From: Isoetes taiwanensis
Lineage: Eukaryota > Streptophyta > Lycopodiopsida > Isoetales > Isoetaceae
Direction of reading: 5' to 3'
NCBI GenBank assembly: GCA_021234155.1
Contig: JAJEKV010000039.1
Coordinates: 1,982,001-2,046,000, forward strand
DNA: 64,000 nt
Shown here: positions 22,168 to 34,331 of the stretch, piece after piece
Position numbering within the stretch: the stretch's first letter is position 1
Layout of the letters: the number at the start of each line of letters is the position of its first letter
Notes under the pieces: model-generated
What the model saw: only the letters and a program-made list of their open reading frames with translations
Databases searched by the model: none
Told to the model about the DNA's origin: nothing
Position numbers and translations under genes: made by a program

Positions 22168-22467
22168 CCCGTACCATGTCATCACCAAATGATCTCCAAA
22201 TTGCACAATAGGTTCAATAGCTCTCCTTAGCATGCTCAAACTCTAGAAATAGTCTTCAAACTTGCAATTGCATCCCTTAATAGATCAGAATTGTCTAATC
22301 TCAGTAAAATCTAGGTCATCCAAAAATTAGGGTTTTCCCCTTTTCTATAAATAAGTTCCCCATTTCTCAATTGGCACCCTGCAAATTTGCTCCCCACTGC
22401 TTAGGCGATCTTTCAGCTCCCTGAGGCGCTTCTGCATCCGTTTGATACTCCCTTCCTTGCTAGATCA

Positions 22468-23049
22468 ATGGCCACTGCTGATTTCGGGCGATGGTACAGC
22501 GCCAGTGCCCATGCCACTGAGGCGGATGTCAACGACATCTTCCAAGTCTTTGTGAAAGAAATTGACATCCAAGCTACGCTGAATGCAACCCCAGCATATA
22601 GGCAGGTGCTAGCGGAATTTCAGGCTAGGGTAGGACCCTCCCTTGTCCAAGTCCCCCCTTGCATAGGATACTTCGTTCCCCGCCCATCCCTTCAAGCAGC
22701 CTTGGGCGATGTCCCCAACATCGCCAAGTACTTGACTAATAAGGCGCAGAGGCTACCTGATTACATGGTCCTGACAGCCAACAGGACCAAGTACTTCTCG
22801 TACACCGCCGCCCTAGCCATCTTCTTATCCCACCGCGCCGAGAACCCGATGGGGGCAACCTCTATCCCTCCGATGGAGGTAGACCCCATAGCTGAGCAGA
22901 AGGAAGGGCAAATGCTGCTGCAGTATCAACAAGAACAAGAAGCAAGAGAGGATGAAGAAGAGTCGGACGACGAAGGTTACACGGAGCTCGACTCGGACGA
23001 AGAACGGCGCCAAGGAGAGCAGGAGCTGATCAACTTCGGAGAGCCGTGA
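22468..23049 (+). CDS. E1 accessory protein A (unknown function)
   Basis: Intact 193-aa ORF. The N-terminus has GRWYSASAHATEADV; then come a helical stretch with ATLNATPAYRQV, a middle LPDYMVLTANRTKYFSYTA motif, and a Glu/Asp-rich tail. E2 encodes a clear homologue (FVRWYNAANH, ATLTMTPFYTD, MPDYMTCKHNRHRYLSSHAA) in the same place. The tail motif SIPPMEVDPI corresponds to SIQPLDLAPL in E2 and to the start of the E3 ORF at 63974. There is no hit to a family I know. Position before gag and conservation in three elements argue for a real function. Confidence 0.65.
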   Translation: MATADFGRWYSASAHATEADVNDIFQVFVKEIDIQATLNATPAYRQVLAEFQARVGPSLVQVPPCIGYFVPRPSLQAALGDVPNIAKYLTNKAQRLPDYMVLTANRTKYFSYTAALAIFLSHRAENPMGATSIPPMEVDPIAEQKEGQMLLQYQQEQEAREDEEESDDEGYTELDSDEERRQGEQELINFGEP

Positions 23050-23053
23050 GGGG

Positions 23054-23991
23054 CAGGCATCGAGTTGCTCCCCACTTGGGCTAGGCATCACAAGCCTAGC
23101 CCCTATCATCATCGGCGGAGAGGAATATCTACTCCTCGGCGACATCCGAACCTCCCCAATGTAGGGAGAGGGAGCTCAGGTTGAGGTTAATCGCTCCACC
23201 CGGCTGCGGCAGACCGACACGGGCGACTTCATCGGCCAGGGAGCATCGATTTCCGCTCCGTGAGGGAGTCCGACACCTACATTGGGGGAGGCGACCTCGG
23301 GCATCCAGGCCTATAGCAGCATCGGGCAATTGATGGACGCGGGGAGTCGCTTTGAGAGGAGGAGTTCCTCGCCCTCCAAGAGCAGATGGGGATCCGTGGG
23401 AAGACCACGAGTATCCTAATGCCGGGTCCTTCAATATCACCCTTGCCAAAAGGAGAAGGAATCGACCTCAGGAGGCTCGACCGCACAATTGAAGACTACA
23501 GGGAGCTCACTGAAGTAGAGGTCGACGAGTACGCTGGGCGGCACAGAGCTGGAGGCCAAACAAGCGGAGAAGCTTCGGCGACACACAACGATTGTGTCGC
23601 CAGTACTACTTACCATCCGCCGATGGATGGGAGAATAGCGGTAATCCACCGCAAGTTCAGTCCCAGAGGCGAAGAAGGAGTGTTTATGCTGATTGCACTC
23701 TCAGGCTTCGGCAGGCATGCTCGAATAGCAGCAAATGTCGATTATGTCGTTTTAGTCAAGAGGGCAATGGCACTTGACCTCTTCGACCGCCATTCCCCAC
23801 CGACGTCGGGGAGATTAGCAAAGGATCGCGCCCTTACATCCGAATCAGCAGAGAGTAGAAGACCGGTGAGAGCCATCCGGGGAGGCTCGCCAGCAAGCAT
23901 CATCGAGGAACTTGGGTCACTTTCGGTAGGGACGGCCCAAGTTAAGAAGTTTCTTGAAGACAACCCGTCTTACCCGCGATTTCAAGACTAG
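23054..23991 (+). pseudogene. E1 accessory protein B (unknown function), frame-broken
   Basis: The start lies in a different frame from A (GLGITSLAPIIIGGEEYLL, about 23078-23135), then stops and frameshifts lead into the 201-aa ORF 23386-23991. That ORF contains HRKFSPRGEEGVFMLIALSG (about 23650), VDYVVLVKRAMALDLFD (about 23735-23790) and a helical end (VKKFLEDNP). E2 shows GITALSPIVIDGEEYILAND and HREFSPRGEESVALLIALSG in the same order. In E3 the A tail and B lie in one ORF, so A and B are probably one polyprotein. Function unknown. Confidence 0.6.
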
Positions 23992-24293
23992 TTAGACTCT
24001 TGATCAGGAGACTTTTTGTACCTAAAATATTATATGATTACATTTGCACTTTAAATGTTTTATTGATGTATGTTGCCCCACAATTATACCAACAAACATA
24101 AACAATGCAAGAGAACAAATGGAACTAACCATATAGCCATTAATCACTTGTGGATGCAGCTAGAGGGCTAAGCGAGGGGAAGCGACAACCCGCGAGACCT
24201 TATAGAAGAGCAAACCCCGCCTGGACCACCCCCGCAAGGAACCTATTTGAAGATAGGGAACCCATGACCCCAGAGAGGAGGAGATAGCGCCAG
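23992..24293 (+). other. E1 AT-rich spacer before gag with acceptor-like site
   Basis: No ORF. It ends in a GTGGATGCAG acceptor-like site at about 24160, ahead of the gag remnants. Comparable spacers precede gag in E2 and E3. Confidence 0.4.
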
Positions 24294-25480
24294 ATGAGGA
24301 CAGACACTGGAGCAGATAAAGGCATTACCGTCTCGCAAGCAAGGAGTGGGTTCGGTGGGCAATGCTCGATTGTCGCAAGCATCAGCTTCGGAGGGAAGGA
24401 AGGGACAAGAAGAGGAGCAAGAGAAGGAGATCCCCCAAAACCGAATCTTCCGACTCAAGTTCAGACTCGGACCGACTGAGGAGAGGAAGAGGAAGAGCAG
24501 TGCTCAGAACCAACAGAGGAAAGGCGAGGAACCTGTATGACGACAAAGAGATACCGTGGCCTCCGACTACCGTAAGAAGGTAGATTCCGCGACCGGGCAA
24601 TGTATGGAAGGCCCTGAATCGGAACAGGTTCTCGTGGGGAGAACAGTCGATTGGAAGCAGAGGCATGGTCGGATCTAAATGAGCGAAAGTACGGAAATGC
24701 TTATGGCATGAAGGATAAGGACAAAGGCAGAGTTGCAACAGCCAACTTGAAAGGAGCCGCCGGATTTGGTGGAAGGGGTATGCAAAGGCACACGGCTTAA
24801 GCAGTGGATGCTTGTAAGTTCGAAAGTTTGCTAAAGCCAAAGCGCCATTACGTTCCAAGGGAACATAAGTCCAAAGATGATGCAAATAGTTTTATTGTGT
24901 TGCGGCAAGGCAACAAATCAGTTCAGAAATATACGAGGAATTCATGAGGCTAAGGTCAGATGTGCCGGGTTGGGAGAGAAGCATGCAGAGAAAGCTATAT
25001 CGAGGGGCTGAATGAGGAGATCCGCAAGCTTGTGAGAGCAATAAACCCTAGGACAAGATCGGGCGTAATCCAAGGCTATAAGCTTGCAGGGGTCAGGACC
25101 TCGAGAATAGCGGGCACAAGCAAAGCAGCATTTCCGGGAGAAAGGCAAGGCGACAGAAGCTATAGCCCTGTGGCAGCCACCCAGTCCAGCTAGAACACAA
25201 TATGGTGGGAACCAGGGAAGCAGCAGGAGAAGAAGCGTGTGTCCTTCAAGGACAAGCAGGAGAGGTCAAACTACTCCAAAGCAAAGGCAATCCTTTTTGC
25301 AAGCAATGCCCAAGGAAAAGAGGCGGGAGTGCATAGAAAAGCAAAATTTGTGCTTCAGTGCTTCCACCGGCCATTGCGATGTAAAAAAAAACCGCCCCTA
25401 CGCCATGAGTGCAGCTCTAGCGGAGTTGGGAGATTGGGAAGCCCCGGTCGGACGACGACGCTTTAAGAGGCCCGCGACTA
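24294..25480 (+). pseudogene. E1 gag remnant
   Basis: Fragments in several frames match the order of the better E2 and E3 gag: a Ser/Asp/Arg-rich N-terminus (TESSDSSSDSDRL, about 24440), then YGMKDKD (about 24700) and VATANLKGAA, a residue of the capsid C-terminal part, and ECIEKQNLCF leading into a damaged zinc knuckle (about 25335-25380). LAELGDWEAP closes the region. At least six frame changes are needed, so no functional Gag is made. Start placed by homology only. Confidence 0.6.
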
Positions 25481-25515
25481 TATTCAGGGTGAGTGTCATA
25501 TCTTTGCCGCAATAG

Positions 25516-25777
25516 ATACAGAGCAAGCAGAGAGCCAGTATAAGGTAATTTCCACAGTAGGGAAGGCTAAAGCTAAGTCATTCATAGTCTTGATAGACTC
25601 AGGAAGTAGCCATAACTTTGCATCCCCCAGAATGGTTCAGATGTTGAAGTTGAAGCCGCTAAAGTCAAAACCAAGACCCGTTGTTTTAGCAAGTGGTGCA
25701 AGCGGTGCGTGACGGCGGGCAAGAGAATTAACCGACATCGACTTGCCGTGGATTAATATCCGGATGGGGAGGAAGTA
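25516..25777 (+). pseudogene. E1 aspartic protease domain
   Basis: FIVLIDSGSSHNFAS (about 25585-25630) is the retropepsin active site (DSG) in the form typical of plant chromoviruses. It is followed by a KPRPVVLASG strand and, after a frameshift, by MGIGKYDLIIGMEYL at 25778. The domain is frame-separated from RT. Confidence 0.75.
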
Positions 25778-28700
25778 ATGGGCATTGGAAAGTATGACTT
25801 GATCATAGGAATGGAGTACCTTGGGCCAGCAGGGGCCATCATCGACTGTGGAAAGCGGAAGGTGACCTTCCCAACGCCCGACGGCAAGATCATTGAGATA
25901 ACAGGTAACGAAGTTGTTCCCATCATGCAGTGCATGTCTTCTAAACGGCTGTTCAAGTGCATCAAGAGTGAGCAAGTGGCATACATCTTCAAGCTTGAGA
26001 TTAGTGAGCCGGAATCAGAAGGAAGCAAGGAAGACAACGCGCTCAGCAAGTTGCCGAAGCAAGTATCTCAGCTAATCACGGAGTTCCATGATCTCTTTCC
26101 AGATGAGATCAAGCAGCTCCCTCCTTATAGGGGAGTCGAGTGCGAGATAGCACTCGAACCAGGAACAAAGCCAACAAGCAAGGCTCCATATAGAATGACA
26201 ACACGGGGAGTTGCCTCGAGTGAAGAAGCGAGCAGGAGGCTGCTTTCGACCTAGGTTTCATTAGACCTAGTGTCTCGCCGTTTGGAGCGCCCATTCTTTT
26301 TGTCAAGAAGAAGGATGGATCTTTGAGAATGTGCATAGACTATAGACAGTTGAATAAGCACACCATTAAGAACAAGTATGCGCTCCCAAGATCAGACGAC
26401 TTGATGGATCAGCTCCAAGGTGCAAAGATCTTCTCCAAAATCGACTTAAGGTCAGGTTATCATCAGATCAGGATAAAGGAGGAAGACATCCATAAGACCG
26501 CCTTCAGAACGCGGTATGGGAATTATGAGTTCACAGTAATGCCTTTCGGCTTATCAAATGCCCCCGCAACGTTCATGAGGCTCATGAACGATATCTTCAG
26601 GGAGTTCCTGGACACCTTTGTGATTGTTTTCTTTGACGACATTTTGGTGTATAGCAGATCCCTTGAAGAGCACGTACAACACTTGAGAAGAGTGCTAGAG
26701 AAGTTGAAGAGGCACCAGTTGTACGCCAAGTTGTCGAAGTGCCACCAAATGTAAAAGGTGGAGTATCTAGGTCATGTGATCTCGCCAGAGGGCATCTCAA
26801 CGACCACCCGCCAAGATTGAGGCCGTCATTCATTGGGCGGGGCCGAAGAATGTGCATGAAGTCGAGAAGTTTCCTCGGCCTAGCGGTACTACGGGGAAGT
26901 TCGTGAAGAACTTTGCTAAGATAGCAGCCCCGTTAACAGACCTGACGAGGGCAGAGAAGGTGAAAGATTGGGTAGAGCATTGGCACAAGAAAGCCCAAAA
27001 GGGGTTTGAATTGTTGAAGGAAGCTTTAACAACAGCCCCAGTCTTAACCCTGCCGGACCCGGAGAAAGATAAGCTCGTAGCAACAGATGCGAGTAAGATA
27101 GCTACAGGTGCAGTGCTTATGCAAGAAGAGCGTGTGGTAGCGTATGATTCCAGGAAGATGAACGACGCCGAGACGCGCTACCCAACGCACGATCAGGAGT
27201 TGCTTGCGGTTGTCAGGGCATTAAGAATATGGAGGCATTATCTCTTGGGAAGGAAGTTCCAATTGGATACCGACCATCAGAGCCTCCAATATGTATTCAC
27301 GCAACCACACCTTAATCTGAGGCAGCGGAGATGGATGGAGTTCCTCGAAGAATATGACTTTCATATAGTCTACAAGCCGGGGAAGCTCAATGTGGTAGCA
27401 GATGCGCTTTCAAGGCATCCCCTGACAACGAGAGTGCATTGCAATGCAATTTCGACGCTCTCCAGCGACTTTGGTAAGAGGATTGAAGAGTCCTTGCCAA
27501 CGGACGTGGATTTCAAGGAGGTATGGGCAAGCCTTTCTAAGGAGGCTAGAACAGATAAAGAGCGGGAGGCCTTCAAGCATTATAAGAAGGAAGGCAACCT
27601 GTTATACCATAAGAACAAGTTGTGCGTACCCGAATCATCAGGTGTAAGGAAGTTGATCCTCCACGACACGCACAACAGCCCAATAGCTGGCCATGCGGGA
27701 TTCATGAAAACATATTTCAAAGTGCGCAGCAGCCTATTATTGGCGGGAATGAAGAAGCAAATAGCTCGCTACATCAAGGAATGTCGGCTATGCCGGCCAG
27801 ACAAAGGCGGAGCAGCAATTCGGGGCATTAGAACCATTAGCGGTGCCAAACGCTAAGTGGGAGGTAATCAGCATGGATTTCATCACAGGACTCCCAAGGA
27901 CAGCGAGAGGCAAGGATGCCTTAATGGTAGTGGTCGACAAGTTGTCGAAGATGGCACATTTTGTGCCTTGCAGAACCACGATGACCATGGATACAAACAA
28001 AGCTCTTCACCAAAGAGATCTTCAGGCTTCATGGCATGCCAAGAGAGATCATCTCCGACAGGGATCCGAAGTTCATGAGTGCCTTTTGGCAAGACCTCTT
28101 TGCGACGATCCAGACGAAGCTATCCATGAGCACGGCATATCATCCTCGCCGGATGGCGACGGCGGAGCGGACCAACGAGGATTTTAGAGGACATGCTACT
28201 CGAAACTATGTGCGGAATAAGCAAAGTATGTGGGAAGAATTTATTCACTTGGTGGAGTTTGCATACAATAGCACCAAGCAGGAATCATCCCAAATGTCGC
28301 CGTTTATGATCAATTACGGCTATCAGTGCCTAACTCCAGACACTTGGCACAACCCCGTGTCAAAAGTGGAAGTTTCGCAGCAGATGTTGGCCGATATGCA
28401 GCAGCTTGTAGAGGAAGTTCGTGGCTATCTGCTAGCAGCAAGAAGTCGTCAAAAGAGCATCGCCGACAAGCATCGAACAGTAAGAGAGTTCAAAGTTGGA
28501 GATGATGTTTGGCTCAAGATTAAGGTGAAGCAGGCGAAGCTCAGGATCGGCAATTGCAAGAAGCTTGCTCCAAGGTGGGCTGGACCTTTCAGAATAGTCG
28601 AGAAACTAGGCAATCAAGCCTACAAGCTAGACTTGCCAGCACACCTAAAGATTCATAAGGTCTTCCACGTGAGTTTGCTGAAGAGGCATACCCCAAATCC

Positions 28701-28974
28701 GCATTTAAGTCTTGGATTCGCCATGTATTGTTGGAAATGGCGGAGGAACAAATTTGGAAATAGTTCCGCATTGATTCTTGATAAAGCTTTCAAGAAAACG
28801 AGGAGATCAGAATTCCTCCAGTATTTGGTCAAGTGGAAACACTTACCAGTGGAAGACGCGACGTGGGTACTTAAGAAAGATTTAGTAAAGCAGTACCCAC
28901 AGTTTATGGAGCAATGGGACGGCAAGGTCATCTCCGAAGAAATCGGCTCAGGCATGTCGATTTGTGTAGGTTAA
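25778..28974 (+). pseudogene. E1 pol: RT, RNase H, integrase, chromodomain (frame-broken)
   Basis: RT motifs are MCIDYRQLN (26330), [12 protein letters not shown] (26440) and [10 protein letters not shown] (26630). RNase H has [15 protein letters not shown] (27085), DHQS and VADALSR. Integrase keeps the HHCC zinc finger (H and H near 27665-27700, CRLC at 27784) and the acidic triad: D in SMDFITGLP (27873), D in IISDRDPKF (28048) and E in ERTN (28167). The GPF motif (28585) and the chromodomain [17 protein letters not shown] (28825-28875) close it. Breaks lie near 26254, 26754-26850 and 27995. The set defines a chromovirus. The chromodomain of such integrases binds modified histone tails in known families. 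Confidence 0.9.
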
Positions 28975-29777
28975 TGCTTGTATAGTTAAGATTAATCTAC
29001 GCATGCCACCTACGCTTAGTATGGGTCGCATGCGTTGTCACCGATGATGGGACCACTACGGTGATCTCTAGGGGGGGTGTAATGTCAATGTAGGCATGCC
29101 CGCGTTTCCGCCAGGGCAGTGGAAGGTAGATTAGAAAGTCTACTGCATTCCCGGAAGTAGACGACCTCGAGAGAAAGGAGGTCATTGAGGAATGCATTCA
29201 TAGGAAAAGCACCTTTAGCCCCATATATGCTTTGATAGGAGGAATCTATCCTTCGCGCCCCCCACGCGAGAAGGATATCCTCCATTTGGGCAACTAGAGG
29301 TGTAGGCATGAGCGGCATATAGGCATGTGGCATTTGTCTCCGCGGCCATAATGGAAGATTCACCCTCTTCCTACGCCGGGAGATTAGCCATGCATCCATG
29401 TAGATAGGTGGGGTGGTCACCATATAACCAAAAATTTTAATTAATAATTAAATGGTACTAACGTAGTGTCGACCTGCAGGCCAGTAGAGCGCTCCGGAGG
29501 GCAAGGAGGTCGAGCTACGAAGACTTGCAACACAAATTTTGTTGGAATGTGTTGCAAGGAATCAAGGGTACCTCGAACGTTAATTTTAAATTTTGATAAA
29601 CTTAATAGTAATGTTAAGGGAATGTTAGAATAATCTGTTAGTAATGTTGTGAATTGATAAGTTATTTTATAATATAATAATGTGATAAAAGTATTACCTT
29701 AAGGTAATCGTAATAAATGTGTAAGTATTATAGTAGTATATCGTATGCATCAGGTTGATTGCAGGTTAGGAAAATCC

Positions 29778-29831
29778 CAAGGTGGGGAGAACCACGATGC
29801 TGCGGACAGCATCATTTCAAGGTGGGGAGAA
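29778..29831 (+). promoter_or_regulatory. E1 polypurine tract, duplicated
   Basis: CAAGGTGGGGAGAA ends right at the 3' LTR (29818-29831), the expected plus-strand primer. An identical copy lies 40 bp upstream (29778-29791). The remaining 28975-29777 is AT-rich 3' UTR with no ORF. Confidence 0.75.
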
Positions 29832-31511
29832 TGTGACGTTCCAGCACAATATACGCTCCCAGGACGTATATTGTACTGCCACGTCACGCGTACACGCCAC
29901 CCCGATTGACGTGTACGCCAACGTATAGCCAAGTGGGTAGCCCCTAGGGGGCAACTTGCTAAGAATGTGCATTAGTATTAATGTGCACATTTTCCAATGT
30001 ACACATTAATGTGGGCACACATTTCCATGTGGCCACTTGATGCCAAGTGGGCCATACCCATAGGTGCAATTAATGTGCACATTTTCCAATGTACACATTC
30101 ATTAATGTGCACACATTTCCATGTGGGCACATTTGGCCACCTAGCCCTTAAGGGCAAGTGGGCCCATTCCCAATTATCCCACATGCCAAAAGGGGATAAT
30201 TGGAAACCCTAGCCACCCCCTTGTCTATATAGGGTTGGAAACCCTAACTAACCTAATTTTCGATTTTAGAGCTTCAGAACTCTGTTTTGGCTGCCTCAAC
30301 AGCCAAAACCGCATCCCAGACTCTGACTGGGAGAATTGCAACCTTAGTTTCTCTAGATTGGCGTTTCCAGCGGGGATGGTCGAGCTCAGGTCAGGAGGAG
30401 CCCCTCAAGGATCAGGTATTTGGCCAATTAGATAGTCTAAACCCTATCTTAGGCATTGAATCAGTAGGTTTAGCCTATTAGATTGGCCATAGCAGCCCTC
30501 TAGAACTCTAGATAGCAGATTCTAACTAAAGAACCTAACTCTATGATATAGATTAGATCTTGTTCTTTAGTTCTTCTGTGATGTATATGGATGATGTATC
30601 TCTGTGAACTCCTTGTATTGGGAAGGGGGGTAGAGACCTTAAGCTTTGTAGTTGATGCTCCTAGAGTAGCCTCTCTAGCACACTGTAGATGCGGCCTGTG
30701 CACAAGAGCCACACCTGGTTGTGGGTGAAGGGGGCGGGCCCGGCTTATAAGGAGGTTCATGTTCGATTCTTGAGCGACCCCTACGGTGTGTAAAGACCCG
30801 GGGGTCGCGTGACTAGGTCTAATGGCTTGCCACTGCGTGTGGGCAAGGCATGGGCTCGACACTCGTGAGGTGGTGAATATGACCTTCCATTGAGTTCAAG
30901 TCGAATACGGGCAGTGGCCCTCTAGTCACCTTGAGTCAGCATTGTAGATCTCTGGAGGGAGAGATCCCTACCCGCCCCATCGGGCTGGGGAGATGTAACC
31001 CGGGATATAGCCCCCTTGGCTATGCATCCCGTGAGGGCTGGTCGTCAGTCCCAACACTTTTCAACCTACTCGCAAAGTGTGTGCACGGAGGGGCGGATGG
31101 AGTGGACAACCCAATGCCATGTTCTTATGCCAGCCAAATCCATTGCCATGAATTGCATGCGCAATGACCTCACGGAGACCCAAGCTTGTCGGTCCATCCC
31201 CACGTGTCCAGGAGCCTTGGGTAGGATTTCCTCTATGCATTGTGCTGATCATTGTCTTTTGCAGATGTGATGTGCCACCCAGAAGGGTGGGTATATGTGT
31301 TGCTCTTATATACTGACATGTATGTTTACGCTTCCGCAGCTAGGTAGGCCCTGAGGGAGACGGGGTACAATGACCCTTTCACTCTTCCCACTGGAACCCG
31401 TCACGGTTGCAGTGTTATGTGAAGGGCCCTGTATCGGCATGGAGCTGGTATGGGGGAAGAACTCCTGTTTGTATACGGTGAGTGCACCGTATACGAGTAG
31501 GGGACGTCACA
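29832..31511 (+). repeat. E1 3' LTR
   Basis: It matches 18273-19940 along its length, with small indels and substitutions concentrated in GC-rich stretches. It ends GACGTCACA before the target duplication GAACT. Confidence 0.93.
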
Positions 31512-31516
31512 GAACT

Positions 31517-32651
31517 TGCTGGAGCATGATTACATGGAAAATGAAAAGCCGTTCCAAGTCTCAAATTCTATTATACAAAAGGTGTTGATTTATTGTTTTT
31601 GTCGAATGCCTTGCAAAATTTTCAATGCAAAGCATTCAATTAGAAATAGCATGAGTCTGTGTAGGAGAGTTACATTTTTTGCTCAGTAATAGTTTTCAAT
31701 GCCATGTCTATATTACTAGTTCTGTGCAGTTTGTAAATTTTGGAAGTTAGTGCCACATGGATGCCAATTGATGTACTTTTGAATGTGCTTTCCAATGTGA
31801 CACGTTGCATATCTTAAAAAAAAAATGTCTGTGCTATGTAATTTTGTAAACCGTCATTGCTTCGCATGCCGTTATATGGTTGCATATGATGCCTATGCTC
31901 TACAAATGTTAGAAGTTTGTGTTCGTGAAATAAGCTGTCTCAACTAGTAAAAATAACCATAACAATATGAACTCAAGATGTTAACAAATTATAGGTTAAT
32001 CATACTACTTCTAGAAACAAGTGAAGGGAATCTACAAACCTTTTGAAAGACCATTGTGGCATATAGCAAAACAAATAGATATTAGCACAAGGGAGTGGTA
32101 CTGGAAAAATGTAGAGAATGTTGTCTCATAAAGTTGACTTCATGTGATCTCAACTTGACAACATGAACCATTTTACATTGCACCAACTTTGCAAGAGACA
32201 ACTGCCATTACTTTTAATGGGGCATGTCATTTAATATTAGGCCTCTCTTTGGAATTGAGCTTGACTATCAAGGGTTAACTTTGACTTATGGCGCTAACTT
32301 TGACCTTGAGGTACTTTATCTTCATGGGTTAGCAATCATTTGGCAATCATTTGGGCGTGACGTTAAAACTACTATCTATCTAATAGCATTTCATTTTAAT
32401 AGCATTCTAAGCTAGTTCTCAAGTCCAATGGTGTAATGGGAAAAATATTTCGATTATTCACCTCCTCTGTTGCATAGACCCCGTGATCAATCTGCCATGT
32501 TTACCCTGGAACGTGACCAACTCAACGTGACCAAGGTCCATGGTGGTCCGTGCAAGCATATGGTCCATGCAAGCATATGGTACAAAGTCGGAAAGGGATT
32601 ATATAATTTGGCACAATCAATCGTAAATCTACGGATAGGGGCTATATTGTA
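31517..32651. other. sequence between E1 and E2
   Basis: The first 80 bp continue the exon-like host sequence split by E1. The rest is AT-rich with no recognisable gene. The left end of the E2 LTR may lie anywhere from about 32,350 to 32,750. Confidence 0.4.
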
Positions 32652-34318
32652 TGTTAGTTCGAAAAACCGTATGGTATGGGTTTTTCTACTCCAAAAAGCC
32701 GTATACAGGGGTTTTTCTATGGCCCCTCGAACGCAGATGCCATCTGTCCATATATAGAGGTGCACCCCCCGGGGTGGCAATGGGTGCACATCTAAGTTAA
32801 ATGCTTAACTTAGATAACCTTAGGATAAGGCCCATTTCCACATGGCCTTATCCCATTGGGCAACCGCCACACAGCCCCACCCCATTGGTGCCATGTGGCA
32901 TCCCATGTGGACCCTAACTTATATTAGCCCAAACCCTAACCCTAGACCTCTTTTCCTAACCCTAGCACCCTGAGACTCATCTACGCACTCGAAACTCCGT
33001 TTCGAGCACCGTTTGCTGTGGCATAGTCTAGTGCAGCAGCCCCCGGAGTGTGGATTCGATCTTGGAGCAAGTGTAGCTTCGACCAATTCGAAGACCATGG
33101 AGACGCCAGGATTGGGAGGGAGTGCTTCTGGAGCAGGTATGTAGAGTAGTGCTCTTGGTAGATCATCTGGAAGTTAGCACTCCAGATTGGTTAGTATTTC
33201 GTATCTAGAGTAGAGCCATCCTAGAACCCTTATTCAACATCTTGAACCCTAATCAAGGAACCCTAACTGTAAGTTAGATATGTATGATTAGGTTAAGATG
33301 TTCTTACTATGATTATCATGATATGATGTTATGTGATGTTGGTTGATCATGTTTGCTCCTATTGTATTGGGAAGGGGAATAGAGATCTAGTAGCCATTAC
33401 GTAGTATGCTCCTAGTCAGACCCCTTAGTTCCTATTATATGTGGCATGTGCATAAGAGCCCACCGGGCTATTGGGGCTATGACGTGGCTCAGCACTACAC
33501 AACGGTGCTAGAGGCAATACGGATGGGGGATCCCTGCTGAGCGTGGCTACTGGGGATCCCATAGCGGGCTAGGCCTATGTCGGTCACTTTGTGTGGGCCG
33601 GGCATGGGTCCGACACCTCCTGGGGCAATGGTGTCGCCCTGCCTCTCAGGAGTTGCAATGTTGGCTTGGCTCCTGTTTTGGGGGGTTAAGTCGGGTACGA
33701 ATCGTGTGTCGCCACGATTCCCTAACCGCCCGTGGAACCTCTAGACCCTGGGAAGGGGAGATGCAACCCTTCCTACCTCGACATACCAGGGAGATGCAAC
33801 CTGGAGTAGTTCTGATGGGTGATGCCATGGGATTGCATATCCGGAAGGCTAGAGTCATGCCAGAGCCCGATCTAGCTCAATCTGCAAAGTATGCATAGGA
33901 GAGACGGATGGAGTGGTCAACCCTAGCCATTGTCTATAGCCAGCCCTGCCATTGTTAGGTCTGCTCTATCTTGAGGTCTAGCCAGTCAGTCATCTTCCTT
34001 ATGAGTCGGAGCCATGGGTAGGAGCTCTCATGTTTTATGGCATATGATTATCTTCTCTGTGGTTGTAGATATATGGATGGGCTACCCTTCGAGGTCGCAT
34101 GATGTGTTGTATTGCTAGTTCTGACGTTGTTTATGCTTCCGCTGTGATAGGAGCCCATAGGAAAAGGGCGCGCAAGACACCTTTGTGTTCCCTTCCCGCA
34201 CTAGGGTCACCCCAGAGCGCGGGATAGACGGAGGGCCCGTGCGGTCGAAGGACCGGATGGGGGATTTCCTGTGGAATGTATGGCCGGGCGCCGTATATAT
34301 TTAGCGGGGAGTGTCACA
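32652..34318 (+). repeat. E2 5' LTR (left boundary uncertain)
   Basis: It ends AGTGTCACA directly before the PBS. It shares boxes with the E1 LTR, for example GGGCATGGGTCCGACAC (33600), ACGGATGGAGTGGTCAACCC (33904) and a TTATGCTTCCGC box (34130). A TATA-like TATATAGA lies at 32752. Confidence 0.6.
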
Positions 34319-34319
34319 A

Positions 34320-34331
34320 TGGTATCAGAGT
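34320..34331 (+). promoter_or_regulatory. E2 primer-binding site (initiator-Met tRNA)
   Basis: TGGTATCAGAGT, one base after the LTR end, with one mismatch to the E1 site. The leader 34332-34894 is AT-rich without an ORF. Confidence 0.8.

Larger units (their letters stand above)
18273..31511 (+). mobile_element. E1: complete Ty3/gypsy chromovirus with histone H3-like and A-B accessory genes
   Basis: A 13,239-bp element with two LTRs of 1,668 and 1,680 bp (TG...CA ends). It is flanked by a perfect 5-bp duplication GAACT (18268-18272 and 31512-31516). The order inside is PBS for initiator-Met tRNA, leader, H3-like ORF, ORF A, ORF B, gag, protease, RT, RNase H, integrase, chromodomain, polypurine tract. 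That is the normal chromovirus order with extra genes before gag. It has inserted in exon remnants of an unknown gene. Gag and pol are broken by frameshifts, although the LTRs still look alike. Confidence 0.92.
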
